This document shows positions 1 to 10,309 of a stretch of DNA of 64,000 nt, in pieces; the first letter of the stretch is position 1, and each line of letters opens with the position of its first letter. Made by a program: the position numbers and the translations under genes. Under the pieces are notes generated by a model. That model was not told the DNA's origin, searched no databases, and worked only from the letters and a program-made list of their open reading frames with translations. The DNA comes from Bigelowiella natans CCMP2755. Taxonomy: Eukaryota; Cercozoa; Chlorarachniophyceae. Location: contig ADNK01002325.1 of NCBI GenBank assembly GCA_000320545.1, positions 1 through 64,000 on the forward strand, in the 5' to 3' direction.

Positions 1-36
1 ATGACGCTGGCACCGAGACCAGGAGCCTTTATGTTT

Positions 37-254
37 CTAACCCTAACCCTAACCCTAACCCTAACCCTAACCCTAACCCTAACCCTAACCCTAACCCTAA
101 CCCTAACCCTAACCCTAACCCTAACCCTAACCCTAACCCTAACCCTAACCCTAACCCTAACCCTAACCCTAACCCTAACCCTAACCCTAACCCTAACCCT
201 AACCCTAACCCTAACCCTAACCCTGAACCTGATCCTGAACCTGATCCTAAACCC
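37..254 (+). repeat. Telomere-type CCCTAA array with degenerate inner edge
   Basis: About 31 perfect CCCTAA units run from 37 to 224, followed by variants (CCTGAA, CCTGAT, CCTAAA) to about 254. The C-rich strand reads 5' to 3' from the left edge, which is the orientation of a left chromosome end. The complement, TTAGGG, is the telomere repeat of many protists and animals. Thirty-six non-telomeric bases lie outside the array, so it is either an internal array or a chromosome end with an assembly or ligation artefact at the tip. The Leu-Thr reading frame across it is a by-product of the repeat. Confidence 0.9.
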
Positions 255-1041
255 TTGCTGTTCACATTGCAAAAAATGCAAGAAGTGTTGTTCGAGTTGC
301 AAGAATGTGCAGCGCTGCTAGTGTTGTGAACGCACAAGAACGTGTGCACAGTTTGAGTGCCTGTGCACGAAAAATTCCAGCCGCGTGCAAACATGTCTCG
401 CCTTCTTTTTGTGGCTGAAGGGTTGAGATCGCTTGCATGAGCTTTCGCTTGCCCAATCACAAAACTTGTTCCAGGTTTTCATTTGGCCATGACCACGCCT
501 AGATGCTGGCATGCTTTGATGCACATCTGCGATGCACTTGCTAGAGGTGCACTGCTACACCTCCCAGAGCACGTTGAGGGGCGACATCATGTGTCAATCT
601 GATGAGTGATGCACTCGCTAGCTCGGCGCAATTTTCAGCGTTGAGGCCATGCAAATGCATGTCGCTAGATCGCGGGCACAATTTTCGTTCTTCCATGTCT
701 CTTGCGGTGGCACTGTCAAATGAACATCTCTAATCCTGTTTCTGGGACGTACACATAGGTCCCATCATCGGTACCGAAGATGCCTGTGATCTTGCGCTTT
801 TGACACCTAATTCCAACAAATGATCAAATTTTGGCACTTGCGTATCTGATTTTAGTTGGTGTTCGATGCATGTACTGCTTACCTCCAAGAAACCCCGCCA
901 ATCTCAATTATATCATTCTCGGTGTCTTTTGATGAGCCCGTTCTTGTTTCTAGACATAACAGGTTCTCATTGTTAACATAATTCTTAGCACTGTATTTTG
1001 GTGACCTACTCAACATTGATTACTTTCACTGGTTTGGCGCT
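255..1041. other. Subtelomeric spacer with palindrome-rich island (about 480-760)
   Basis: No gene is supported here. Bases 480-760 are crowded with CTAG, GCATGC and TGCA words, like the islands between convergent genes further right. From 760 to 1,041 the sequence is ordinary A+T-rich spacer next to the 3' end of the first gene on the minus strand. Confidence 0.6.
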
Positions 1042-2076
1042 CTACTTTTCATGTGTGACACATTCATGATCGATGACTGTTGACGTACCATTTTGGTCTT
1101 GCTCACTACTATCTTCAATTCTCATCGCTGCACTTGTCTTTGCATCGTCATCACCACCATCGTTCTTGTCTGTTGTTCGCTCAGAAGGTAAGGTGCTTGT
1201 TGCTGCTCCCTCAAACGATGAGGAAGATAATGCACTTGGACATGATGATGATGATGATTTTTCTTCTTGGATGGGTCGAATTGTCGTCTCATTAGTAGTG
1301 TGTTGACTATTTGTCGCCGTTTCGCTGCCGTCTTTATTCGCAGACGACTCTATATTTTTTTCATTATGCAACTTTCGTTGTTGATGATGATGCTGAACAT
1401 CATTTGCAATTGACGGTAAGAGGCTGCTGCGGGCTTGCTTCTCACTGCTGGTTTGTGACAACAGAGGCTGCTTCTTTCTCATTGTTTCTTTACTTGCACA
1501 ATGTTTGCTTTTCGTAATTAAACAGTTAGTCTTCGCTGCAGTTGTGGAAGTTGTGGACGATGATTTAATAGTACGCATTGATTTTATAGATTCTTCTTCC
1601 CTTCGTTTATTCTCTATATCGTTTTTATCAAATAGAGCTTCGGATTGAATCCCTACATCCGAGTAATGCTCTTTGTATTTCTTTGTATTCTGGGTTGAGT
1701 ATTGCTCCTTGTATTTCTTTGTAGTATTCTGAGTTGAGTCGGACTTCTTCACATTTGAAAGATCCTTACTTGGATCGTGGTTGTAAGTCCAATTTCCATC
1801 CTTCCTTTTCCTCCCAAACGTTTCACTGCTACTATTGCTATTGCTACTACTAGTATTACCATTAGTGATAAAAATCTGTTGATTATGACAAAGAGCTTTC
1901 GCTGTTCTGGGTCCATAAGATGTCATAAAGATGTAAAAGTGAGTACTCGGCCTCGTGGTTTGCTGTAGAAACCATTCCATTACTCTTGCTCCAAATCCCT
2001 TCTTGTTCTTATCTCGCCCCACCTTCTTCAATGATAGCGACGACGATGATCTAGGCAATAGCATCATTGGATCCAA
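1042..2076 (-). CDS. Low-complexity Ser/Thr/Asn/Lys-rich protein or terminal exon
   Basis: This is an open frame of up to 344 residues with no recognised domain. It is rich in Ser, Thr, Asn, Lys and Gln and contains a short internal repeat (a TQN-KKYKE-YS unit twice), a run of His/Gln and several Ser runs. The first residue of the open frame is not an ATG codon. Two ATGs lie a few codons in, and an acceptor-like pyrimidine tract ending in CTACAG lies near 1,965, so the frame may be the last exon of the SUMO-like gene upstream on the same strand rather than a separate gene. It ends with TAG/TAA-type stop at 1,042. The composition suggests a disordered nuclear protein, but this is inference. 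Confidence 0.45.
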   Translation of the reverse strand: MDPMMLLPRSSSSLSLKKVGRDKNKKGFGARVMEWFLQQTTRPSTHFYIFMTSYGPRTAKALCHNQQIFITNGNTSSSNSNSSSETFGRKRKDGNWTYNHDPSKDLSNVKKSDSTQNTTKKYKEQYSTQNTKKYKEHYSDVGIQSEALFDKNDIENKRREEESIKSMRTIKSSSTTSTTAAKTNCLITKSKHCASKETMRKKQPLLSQTSSEKQARSSLLPSIANDVQHHHQQRKLHNEKNIESSANKDGSETATNSQHTTNETTIRPIQEEKSSSSSCPSALSSSSFEGAATSTLPSERTTDKNDGGDDDAKTSAAMRIEDSSEQDQNGTSTVIDHECVTHEK

Positions 2077-2154
2077 CAGTTATGTGTCAACAATACATAG
2101 ATCTAGGCAACAGCATCATTGGATCCAACAGTTATGTGTCAACAATACATAGAT
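2051..2154. repeat. 52-bp tandem duplication
   Basis: Two head-to-tail copies of a 52-bp unit (2,051-2,102 and 2,103-2,154) differ at one base (T/C at unit position 9). The first copy overlaps the 5' end of the low-complexity frame. Such near-identity points to a recent duplication. Confidence 0.9.
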
Positions 2155-2279
2155 ACTGTACACACACATACACACATACACATCTTATTTTATTATATTT
2201 ATATCTATTTGCATATATGAGAGGGGGTCATTTCAAAAGTAGAATGAATACAGTTTGAAGTCCAACTAGAAGCAGAAAA

Positions 2280-2352
2280 AGTTGAAGAAGAAAAAGAAGA
2301 AGACAAAGAAGAAGAAAAAGAAGAAGACAAAGAAGAAGAAAAAGAAGAAGTA
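2280..2352 (+). repeat. GAA/GAC purine tract
   Basis: A strand-asymmetric purine run of about 70 bases made of GAA, AAA and GAC triplets with almost no pyrimidines. On the minus strand it is a long pyrimidine tract, as might precede a splice acceptor. Confidence 0.8.
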
Positions 2353-2694
2353 ACCATAATGCTTACTGCTAATATTATTTTTAGAAAACGTGGTTGAGAT
2401 GTAGTTGATGTTCCTTCAGAGATGATGGCAAAGAGAAGAGAAGAATGATGTTATATATCATTCGTCTCTTCTTCCATCAACCTTTCTGAGTACATGATAT
2501 TATGGATGATGAACGTGTGGAGGTTGTACGCTGTGTATGTGATAACAATAATTTTACTGATTATGACGATTCTTGTCATTGATCTTCTTGTTTCCTGCTG
2601 TGTTCTTCTGAAACACACATAATTATCATAGTTGTAATTCAAGTACGATCATCGTAAATATTTTGGTAACAATAGTAATAGGCACCACCTTTGC

Positions 2695-2905
2695 TGCTGC
2701 TGCTGCTGCGTTGTCTACGCTGCTGCAATTATCATCATCATTATCATCCTCATCATCACCACGCTGCCAGTAGAGGAAAAACTGAAAAGGAGGACTTGAA
2801 GGAAAAGAGCAGCTGTGAACAACATCACAATTATCGTCATTAGATTCCTTATTGCTGCTGGGAAATGCCTCCGCGATCCCAACCACTTCCTCTGGCCCGT
2901 CATTG
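2695..2905 (-). CDS. Acidic exon candidate
   Basis: A minus-strand frame encodes an acidic segment (Asp/Asn runs), then an alanine run, and stops being coherent at a donor of the form AAAG|GTGGTG. It lies between the SUMO-like exons and the low-complexity frame and could join them as an internal exon. No domain is recognised. The (GCT)n and (CAT)n triplet runs explain much of its composition, so this exon is tentative. Confidence 0.35.
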
Positions 2906-2970
2906 CCGCTTAGATGGGGGGGGGAGGAGTTTGAGTTGGCGAATGGACTCTTGATGCCGTTTTTGGAAAA

Positions 2971-3111
2971 CTGATTGTAATGAACACAAAGAGTAATTTA
3001 TTATCATTAAGAGCATACTGATTGTAATGAACACAAAGAGTAATTTATTATCATTAAGAGCATACTGATTGTAATGAACACAAAGAGTAATTTATTATCA
3101 TTAAGAGCATA
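2971..3111. repeat. 47-bp minisatellite, three perfect copies
   Basis: Three identical, head-to-tail copies of a 47-bp A+T-rich unit (2,971-3,017, 3,018-3,064, 3,065-3,111). The array ends three bases before the stop of the SUMO-like frame. No variation between copies implies recent expansion or a slippage-prone site. Confidence 0.95.
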
Positions 3112-3113
3112 GT

Positions 3114-4775
3114 TTAATCTGGATAGTAGTAGCGGGAGGAGTCATCATCAGTTGTTAATAATTCATTAACTAAGAAGAAGTAAGTGAGATTCGTGACCTC
3201 CATTAGCAGCAGGGATTCAGCATGTTTGTTGATTGAGTAACGCATCATCGAATTCTGGATTAAATGCCAGTGAGACTCCAAAGGCTTCCAATCCTTCACA
3301 CGAATCTGCGGAGCAATAAAATGTACAGTTGGGTGAGAGAAGTGACGACGTAACTTAAAATGAAACATCTCATATTCGAATTGTTGTTAGTTGGTATTTG
3401 ACATATAGTAGCTAGGAAACCATATATCGTAGCACCACCTGAGCAGGAACAACGTGATCTCGAAGAGAATTAGAATGACCTCCTCCTCCTCCTTTTCCGC
3501 CGCATATAATGTTACCAACACACCATGTTGGGTCTTGCTGGCTGCTATGTTTGTCTAGCCCAACAATACCAATCTCTATTCGGTGTCTGCTATTATTGAC
3601 GGTAGTAGCATCATCGCTATTGCTGCTGCTTTTGTTGTCACCAATTGAAGAGGTGGTAGAAGGACCAGCGATTGCATCATCTTCCATAGAATTCCCTTGA
3701 GCAAATTCTCCTTCTCCTTCTCCTCCACTACCACTACCATCACCACCAACCCTATCATCACCTTTCTTTTCTTCTGTTTTGTCCTGATGATTTTGCTCGG
3801 GGTTTCTTCGTTTTCTCCCTCGTTGAAGTGGCTGTTGTTGTTGTTGTTGTTGTTGTTGTTGTCGAGAATGAGGTGTAATAACAGAAGGGTTCTGTTGTGT
3901 TCTATTTTTCGTCTTCTTCTCCTTTCGTAGCTGTTTGTCTTGACCATCCGTGTCTTCTCTTCTTCTTCTTCTTCTTCTTCTTCTTCTTCCCGCCTCTCCT
4001 CCTCCTCCTCCTGCTGCTGCTGCTGTGCCGACGATGTGCAAGTCTATTTGGTCTCCTTGCTCAATACCAACTTCCTCAAATGTTTTCTCTGGACTACAGG
4101 AACAAGAGAGAAAGAGAAAGAGAGACAAAATTTATGCGTGATCAACAAATGTTGTATAATTTATTGTTGAGACCTCCAGTGATAGCAGTAAAAACACAGC
4201 TATCATCACTACTAAAATCGTCTAAAGTCTACGTACTTACTCCATGCTCAATCCATCAAAGATAAAGTGACAATACAGCAGATAATCATTGTGTCAAATA
4301 TATAAGTCGATAATATATCGATGATACATGCAAATAAATACACCATACTCGATGATAAAACCATCAAAGATTAGTCGGATCTGATCCGCCGCCACTTGCA
4401 ACCTCTTCGAAAAATTTTTCAACAGCTTCTTGACCTTGAATAACCTAACCGTTGTGTGTAGATGATGCTCAGATAAGTAGCTAGAAGTAGTTACTACAAC
4501 ACAGGGAGACCAAAAACCAAACTCATGAAATATAATCTTTAGAGAAACAGTAGATTCAAAATAATCGAGCGAAAACACAGATGATTGATAACATCGTCGT
4601 CTCTGCGGACAAGGATAATCGGTATCATAACTATTATGATCAGTTTCCTAGAAATGTTCCAATTTGTTGTTAAAACTTGATGTTGCTGTTGTTCGTTCAA
4701 CCTGTTGAGTTTCACCTTTTTACTCGTTTTGGGCTTATCAGCCTCCTTCACAAGAACTACGATTCTAATGATCAT
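3114..4775 (-). CDS. SUMO-like-domain protein (Rad60/NIP45-like)
   Basis: Exons chain on the minus strand: start ATG at 4,775; an exon ending at 4,344; an exon 4,088 to about 3,443; and an exon from about 3,307 to the stop at 3,114. Joining 4,344 to 4,088 removes a 255-bp intron in phase 1. It restores a ubiquitin/SUMO fold pattern: LFKVKKLL, a helix, then QIRLIFDG, then KTFEEVGIEQGDQIDL. The segment after the fold is Ala/Gly-rich and then Arg-rich. There is no Gly-Gly end, so it cannot be conjugated like SUMO. It resembles the SUMO-like domains of Rad60/NIP45/Esc2, genome-stability proteins that bind SUMO enzymes; that assignment is inference. Long Arg, Gln (ten codons) and Gly runs follow. 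The first exon and the last intron are the least certain. Confidence 0.65.
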
Positions 4776-5012
4776 GATGATGAGAATAGTATTATCGATG
4801 AATCGAGATTACACAGAAAGACACATGATCATTTATCCAGGAGATTCGCATTTGGCGAGGAATAGGAAATACGTAGAATTCTGTAAAGTGGCGATTTCTT
4901 CGTCACAGTTGTATATGCTGTGTTGGAACGAAGTATCATAGCTTAATTGCAGCGCCACGTTATTTATGTAAAAAATAAGCACAGCATTCGAAAGTACAAA
5001 TAGAGCTCGATT

Positions 5013-5748
5013 CTACTTTGTATTGTCTTTCCGAGGCATCTTCAATGATTCGGAAGAATTGTGTCCCTTTTTTTGAGGCGGCTGCTGAAGCGCTGTTAAA
5101 CTAGATTTCCTTTTATTTTCCAATGGAGTCCTCCTTTTCTGGGTCGAAGTTCGGGATGATGCGTGGGATTCATTGTTGTCAGCAGCATTAGCTACAGATT
5201 GTAGTCTCTGTTTTGCATAGGGCCACCAGTCCGGTGGGTGACGTAAGTTTTCACGAGGGGAGGGGTAATTAGAGCCCATGCGCTTTATCATTATCTTCCA
5301 AAAGTCTTTTTCATTCATTTTTGCACCTCTTTCCATCTTTAGTATATCTTGGATGTGTTTGTCTATCATCGCCATCAATTCAGGTGATGGTCGCTGCTGT
5401 TCGCGATTTCGTTTCTTTACTCGGGAAGAACCAAGGCTGCTTTCTCGAGGAGAGGATGAAATATCATCTGAAGCTTGCCTCCAGACTAATTTTCCACGTG
5501 CAGCTTCATCCTTGGGATCTTTCCCAAACATTTTGTTACTGAGGATCTGTTTATCATCGTTGGACTCACCAATCTGGAAACGAAACAGAGACAGCAGGAT
5601 TGTCACCAATAATCATCAAATTGTGGCTGTAATCAAGATTTTGCAATGTTATACCCGAGCTCTACTCTTTCCATTCTTTATATCTACAAGTTCCAAGGTA
5701 GCCGAAACCCTAGCAGATATCATCCCGAGTGATATCAACGCAAAGAAG

Positions 5749-5782
<34 letters not shown>

Positions 5783-6732
5783 TCAAACACACATGGAGAG
5801 GGAGGGGGAGGGAAGAGACAGAGAGAGGGAGAGAGGATATATTAGATTGCCTACAACCAGGAATGATTCTTGTAGATCTCCACTTTCATTCCTGTGTGTG
5901 GCTGATAATTATAAGAATCAGCCTGGAATCCACAAGGTTTCCAAATATGATGAGAGAATACTATTCGACCCTGGATGATGACGAGCTAGTCCTGAAGCAA
6001 GTTGGATTCATACTGGGTATATTCTTCTGTGAAGTCCTTTCGTTTAGTCTTGGCACTCTACTTCTCCGACACAGTTTTTTTTGGCGATTTGAATTTTCTA
6101 CCAACAAAAATGAATTCAAGGTCCATTAAATCTAAAAAGAGAGTTTTTCTTTACGTTTTGTGATAGGCTTTTCCGATGATGAAGAGGTTCCTCTCCTGAA
6201 TGAAGAAAACTCGACAGGCTCTTGTACTACAGAATATGTACCCCCGAGAGTCTCTTCCCCGTCTGAGTCGACTTCAGCGGTATATTTCGCTCGTATTAAA
6301 TTCTCGGGAGTTTGCGGCAATAGCCATGTCTTACCATTGTCCCAACACCTAAATATTTCAATTATGGTATTATTAAAAAGGTAGGTATCATCATGCAAGC
6401 CTAAAGGTGGTTTAATACGAACATAGAGCCAAACAATTTGTTAACAAATAGCATGAAATTGTGAAATGCAACGAGATGAGTGTAAATGCAAATATTATAG
6501 ATAACAGTGACTGGTACTCGAGCCTATATCTTCGGGATTCCCTATCGATACTGAGTACCCTTGCATTGTACCATTTCCCTTTCCAGTTGACTGTCAAAAG
6601 AAGAGTATTTCAAACGAGAAGGGAAGGACGACCGAACCGAAATGCACAACCTTGGACATTTTCCATAAATCGAAATTTTGGTCCATGGGAACTGGATGCT
6701 GACGATGAGCTTCGTTTATTTCGACGTTTCAT
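5013..6732 (-). CDS. Tudor/Agenet-like basic protein
   Basis: Start ATG at 6,732. A short Ser-rich leader joins in phase 1, across an intron of about 61 bp, to a Tudor-like strand pattern (VNWKGKWYNARVLSID, then RRYRLEY). The exon ends at 6,512. The next exon starts at 6,348 in phase 2 (CWDNGKTWLLP), and a donor GTAAAG near 6,163 leads to a Ser/Arg-rich exon around 6,075-5,965. The last exon starts at an acceptor TTTCCAG near 5,576 and reads to the stop at 5,013. The tail has an RxxKKRNREQQR basic patch, a predicted helix (KDFWKIMIKRMG) and a HPPDWWPYAKQRL motif that I do not recognise. Tudor/Agenet folds bind methylated tails in chromatin or RNA proteins, so a nuclear role is inferred. It is divergent from the coiled-coil gene at 7,455. 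Confidence 0.65.
5748..5838. repeat. (AC)n then (AG)n compound microsatellite in an intron
   Basis: An AC run at 5,749-5,779 is followed by a GA/GGGA-rich run to 5,838. It lies within the last intron of the Tudor-like gene. Confidence 0.85.
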
Positions 6733-7454
6733 TATCTCGGTCCTGCGCTCCCCACAACAATGATTGATGGGGACCGTCCGGAACCTTCGATGGAGAAATA
6801 GCCCTTGGTAGTGTCTCCCAGGGGTACGGATTCCGAAGATGTCAGAAGTTTTATTAATGCGACATGAATCCATGAATGTCGCAAAGGGAAATGACAGAGC
6901 AACAAAGGCCGTTAAAAAAGAAGATGGGTAGTCAAGAAAGCGACTTATTAAGTAACAATCTTGAAGCGAAGAGCCTCCCGCCAATTTAGTCCGTCCACTC
7001 CCTACTTCGCGTGCTCAGTCACGATGAGGAGGACCCAATCAGAGGGTAAATCCAAAGAAAAATTTCATTCTTGTTCGTAAATATTCATAAATCTCCGATT
7101 GTGGCTCTCACGAGTGCCTCATTTCACAAATTCTCTCCATAAGGTCCAGATTCCTCGGTACCCAGCTCGATTGAAAGGTGCTCGTCTCTCTTAACGCTTT
7201 ATGCCTCCTTTCATAGGCTGCTAATTCTACAATTCTCTATTTAGATGTTTACAGCTAGTTTATGTGTGACACAGGATACGCACTCGACTGGATCGAGTTA
7301 GACGGGCCTCCTTGACGCCCACGGTAAGATGATAGGTTTTCTTCGAGAACGAAGCATGGGCACAGAAGATTTTAATTAACCATGTGGTTCTTTGTGGAAT
7401 AATTCTATGAATGAAAATGTACCAATGTTAATTATCGACAGAAGAAATCGCCCA
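6733..7454. promoter_or_regulatory. Divergent 5'-5' spacer
   Basis: This stretch lies between two genes transcribed away from each other and holds no supported exon. Its word content is ordinary; the CTAG/GCATGC enrichment of the convergent gaps is absent. It presumably contains both promoters, but no defined motif stands out. Confidence 0.5.
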
Positions 7455-9707
7455 ATGGCGAGAATGGCCACTCGCCATCAACTCGACGCTTGTCGCTATT
7501 GCGAAGTTCTCCAAATGTAAACAACCCCTTCCATGCACTTCCTTACCGACTCAAAATAGTTATTTACGTTCTAATCACTGCAGAAGGCTGAGACGACTTC
7601 TGCTCGTGTTGCCCTCGCGGAACTTGAGATTGCGCAAACCCAGCAGGTAAATTGTTAGATCTAAGTATTGCGGAAGGCTAATCATTCAATGTTATTAGGT
7701 GGAGCACGGCAAACAGATGGACGAATTGATTGCAATCCAAGAGGTCAGTAAATTTTCGATTCTGATTTTCTTTATTAGTAACTGGATTTGTAACATTTAA
7801 AGGGACTTCGAAAGCAAATTGAGTTGCTGAAGTTAGACAGGTATTCATAGACAGAGACCAAGGTTGGTTTAAAATATGATAACAGCATGGAATGGTTTAT
7901 AGGATGACTCAGGCATCTTATCTTGAGAAGCTCCTCTTCAGAATAAACGCATTAAATTTGGAAAAAAGACAACTAGTTGATGCTGTGGAGGAAAGGTTTT
8001 CAACAATGTGCAAAACAACAAATAACTAAACAAACATTAAATTGCACCTATCAGGAATAAAAAACTGCTGGCTGCGATAAGCGCTTCGGTATTTAACACA
8101 CTGATTTGTTCGATTATACATTCCTAACATTGAATTGACAGGACCATAAATTAATGCTCCGGCAACATGAGGAGAAGGTGGAGGTGAGCGCAGTACCATA
8201 GTCTTTTGCTTGCATTTATTTGGATTATAATATGTCTAGATTAAAGCAAAGGAATTGAAGGAGGCAGAAAATCAGCTGGAAAAGGTACCCCAATTCCCCC
8301 TTTAATATTTATTTCGTGCGAATAGATATATTCGAGAAATTCATGAGTTCCTCCAACTCAGGTGGAGAAGGATCTGCATTCCCAACGCGGTGAGCGAGTC
8401 ATTTGGATCCATTGATTGCATAATTTACTTTCTCAACCGACAGAGTTGGCTGAGCTTCGTGGGAGCAGGCTTGCAGCTCAGGTATTGCAAACTAACCCTG
8501 GCAACTCATGTATGGTTCCAAACATTATCATTTGGACAGGCACGCATGATCGAGGACCTCATACGGGAGAGAAAGGTAATCTTAATCCTTTACAATTAAT
8601 GATGACCTTCACTGATGAAAAACGGGTACCAAGGTTGATGGATTAAACCTGGGAGACAGTTTGAAGAAGGTATTGGCTTAAATTTTCTTGATTTCATCCG
8701 AGATAAATCTTATTTATATCCGTTTGTTCGAATCTGTCAAGGATCCCCACCTTAGAATCGAGGGCAGGAATTTCGGTGAGCTTTGACTTTTTTGTTTTCA
8801 AATCTATCTGGCAGCTCTCGATGATTGACTGACTGTGTGCCCGAAATTAATCCACAGATGCTAATGCAGATGTTTCGAATGGTGGCCAACCGCGTCTTAA
8901 ACTCTCTCCAAAATCACCAAGCTCTCCAGCTATCGGACAACAGATGATCGAAGTCAGATATTATTTACACCATTCACAATCATTGTGATAAAATTGAATC
9001 CATCATGATTTCGACGGTATTTTGGTAGGAACTTGAAAAGGAAAAATTGGAAATGATAGAGAAAGAGGTAAATAACACTATCAAAGATCGAAAATTAGGA
9101 CTTTGAAGCAAAATTTAAAATGAGTACATTGTGTTTTACTGATTAGATTGAGCATAAGCGAGCATTAAGGTACAGCTTAGTACACTAAATTATCCAATTT
9201 TAATGGGATATAGAAATTAACAAAATGCTTTACTGTCCTCCCAGGACTCTGTATTCGAAACTGGTTATTGCTTGTAGCGACGACGATGACAATGAGCTCA
9301 AAGTTGAAGCTGTGACCACAAAGTTGACCAAACTTCAAAAAATAAGGAGAGAAGAGTTATAAATCCTGCTGTTTTGCAATCTTGAAGAGGCTAATACTAA
9401 AGAGTGGTTAAAAAATACACGAATTGAACTAAAGTTCAATGGAAAATGTTTCTCTTTCAAACAGGCCGAATGTAGACGCGTCTCAATTACACGAGCTCAT
9501 TGATATTCTCATCTCTCAGAAGCAAGAGCAGGTAAATGTTTATTCAATGCTCGGATTGTCGTCCTCCTTGACCAACATCTTATGCGAAGTATGTTGTTTT
9601 TTCTCCGTTTAGCAAATGCGTACACAGCGCTTGCAAGAACGAGTGGATAAAGGTGAATAAATCTTACGATGAACGCCACATGCATGCGTATTCTGTGTCA
9701 CACATAC

Positions 9708-9747
<40 letters not shown>

Positions 9748-10270
9748 TACACACACACACACACACACACAAAATATTAAAATATAAATAATGTATAAAC
9801 ACATTATACAAATTCAATTACTACATGTCTGTCAGCATTGGAAAGCTCTGCAAAGAACGCTAAGGTATATTGTTATTCTGAGATAACGAAAACAAATGAG
9901 AACAAAAGCCTAAATCCTTAAACTGAAATCTGCTGTTCGTTTGCAGGAAATGGATAATTGCCAAATGTCAATAAACGAGCTCAGTGCTGCAATGGTATGA
10001 GAAAACGTGAACAATCTGTCCAGCTTTTTAATAATTTCAAGCACCCATGCAACAATTTTCATGGTTCTTGACCATACTCAGATCGAGAAGAATAAGGCTC
10101 TTACGAGCGTGGAATGCGAGTTATCAGCGGTTATAGTTCTCTTTTACGTAATTGTGATACACTAATACACTTGACATCATTTCGATAAGGCCAAGGACAG
10201 AGTAGCGGAAGGAGAGGCTGCGAAAGATGAAGTGGTACAGTGTACAAGTACACACACACACACATACACA

Positions 10271-10309
<39 letters not shown>

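Noticed and set aside
1-460. Long Leu-Thr and Gly-Leu open frames on both strands
   Set aside because: They are the six-frame products of the hexamer telomere array, not genes.
5278-6129. 283-codon open frame on the plus strand
   Set aside because: It is antisense to Tudor-like exons that have splice sites and conserved protein sequence, and it runs through an (AC)n/(AG)n tract.
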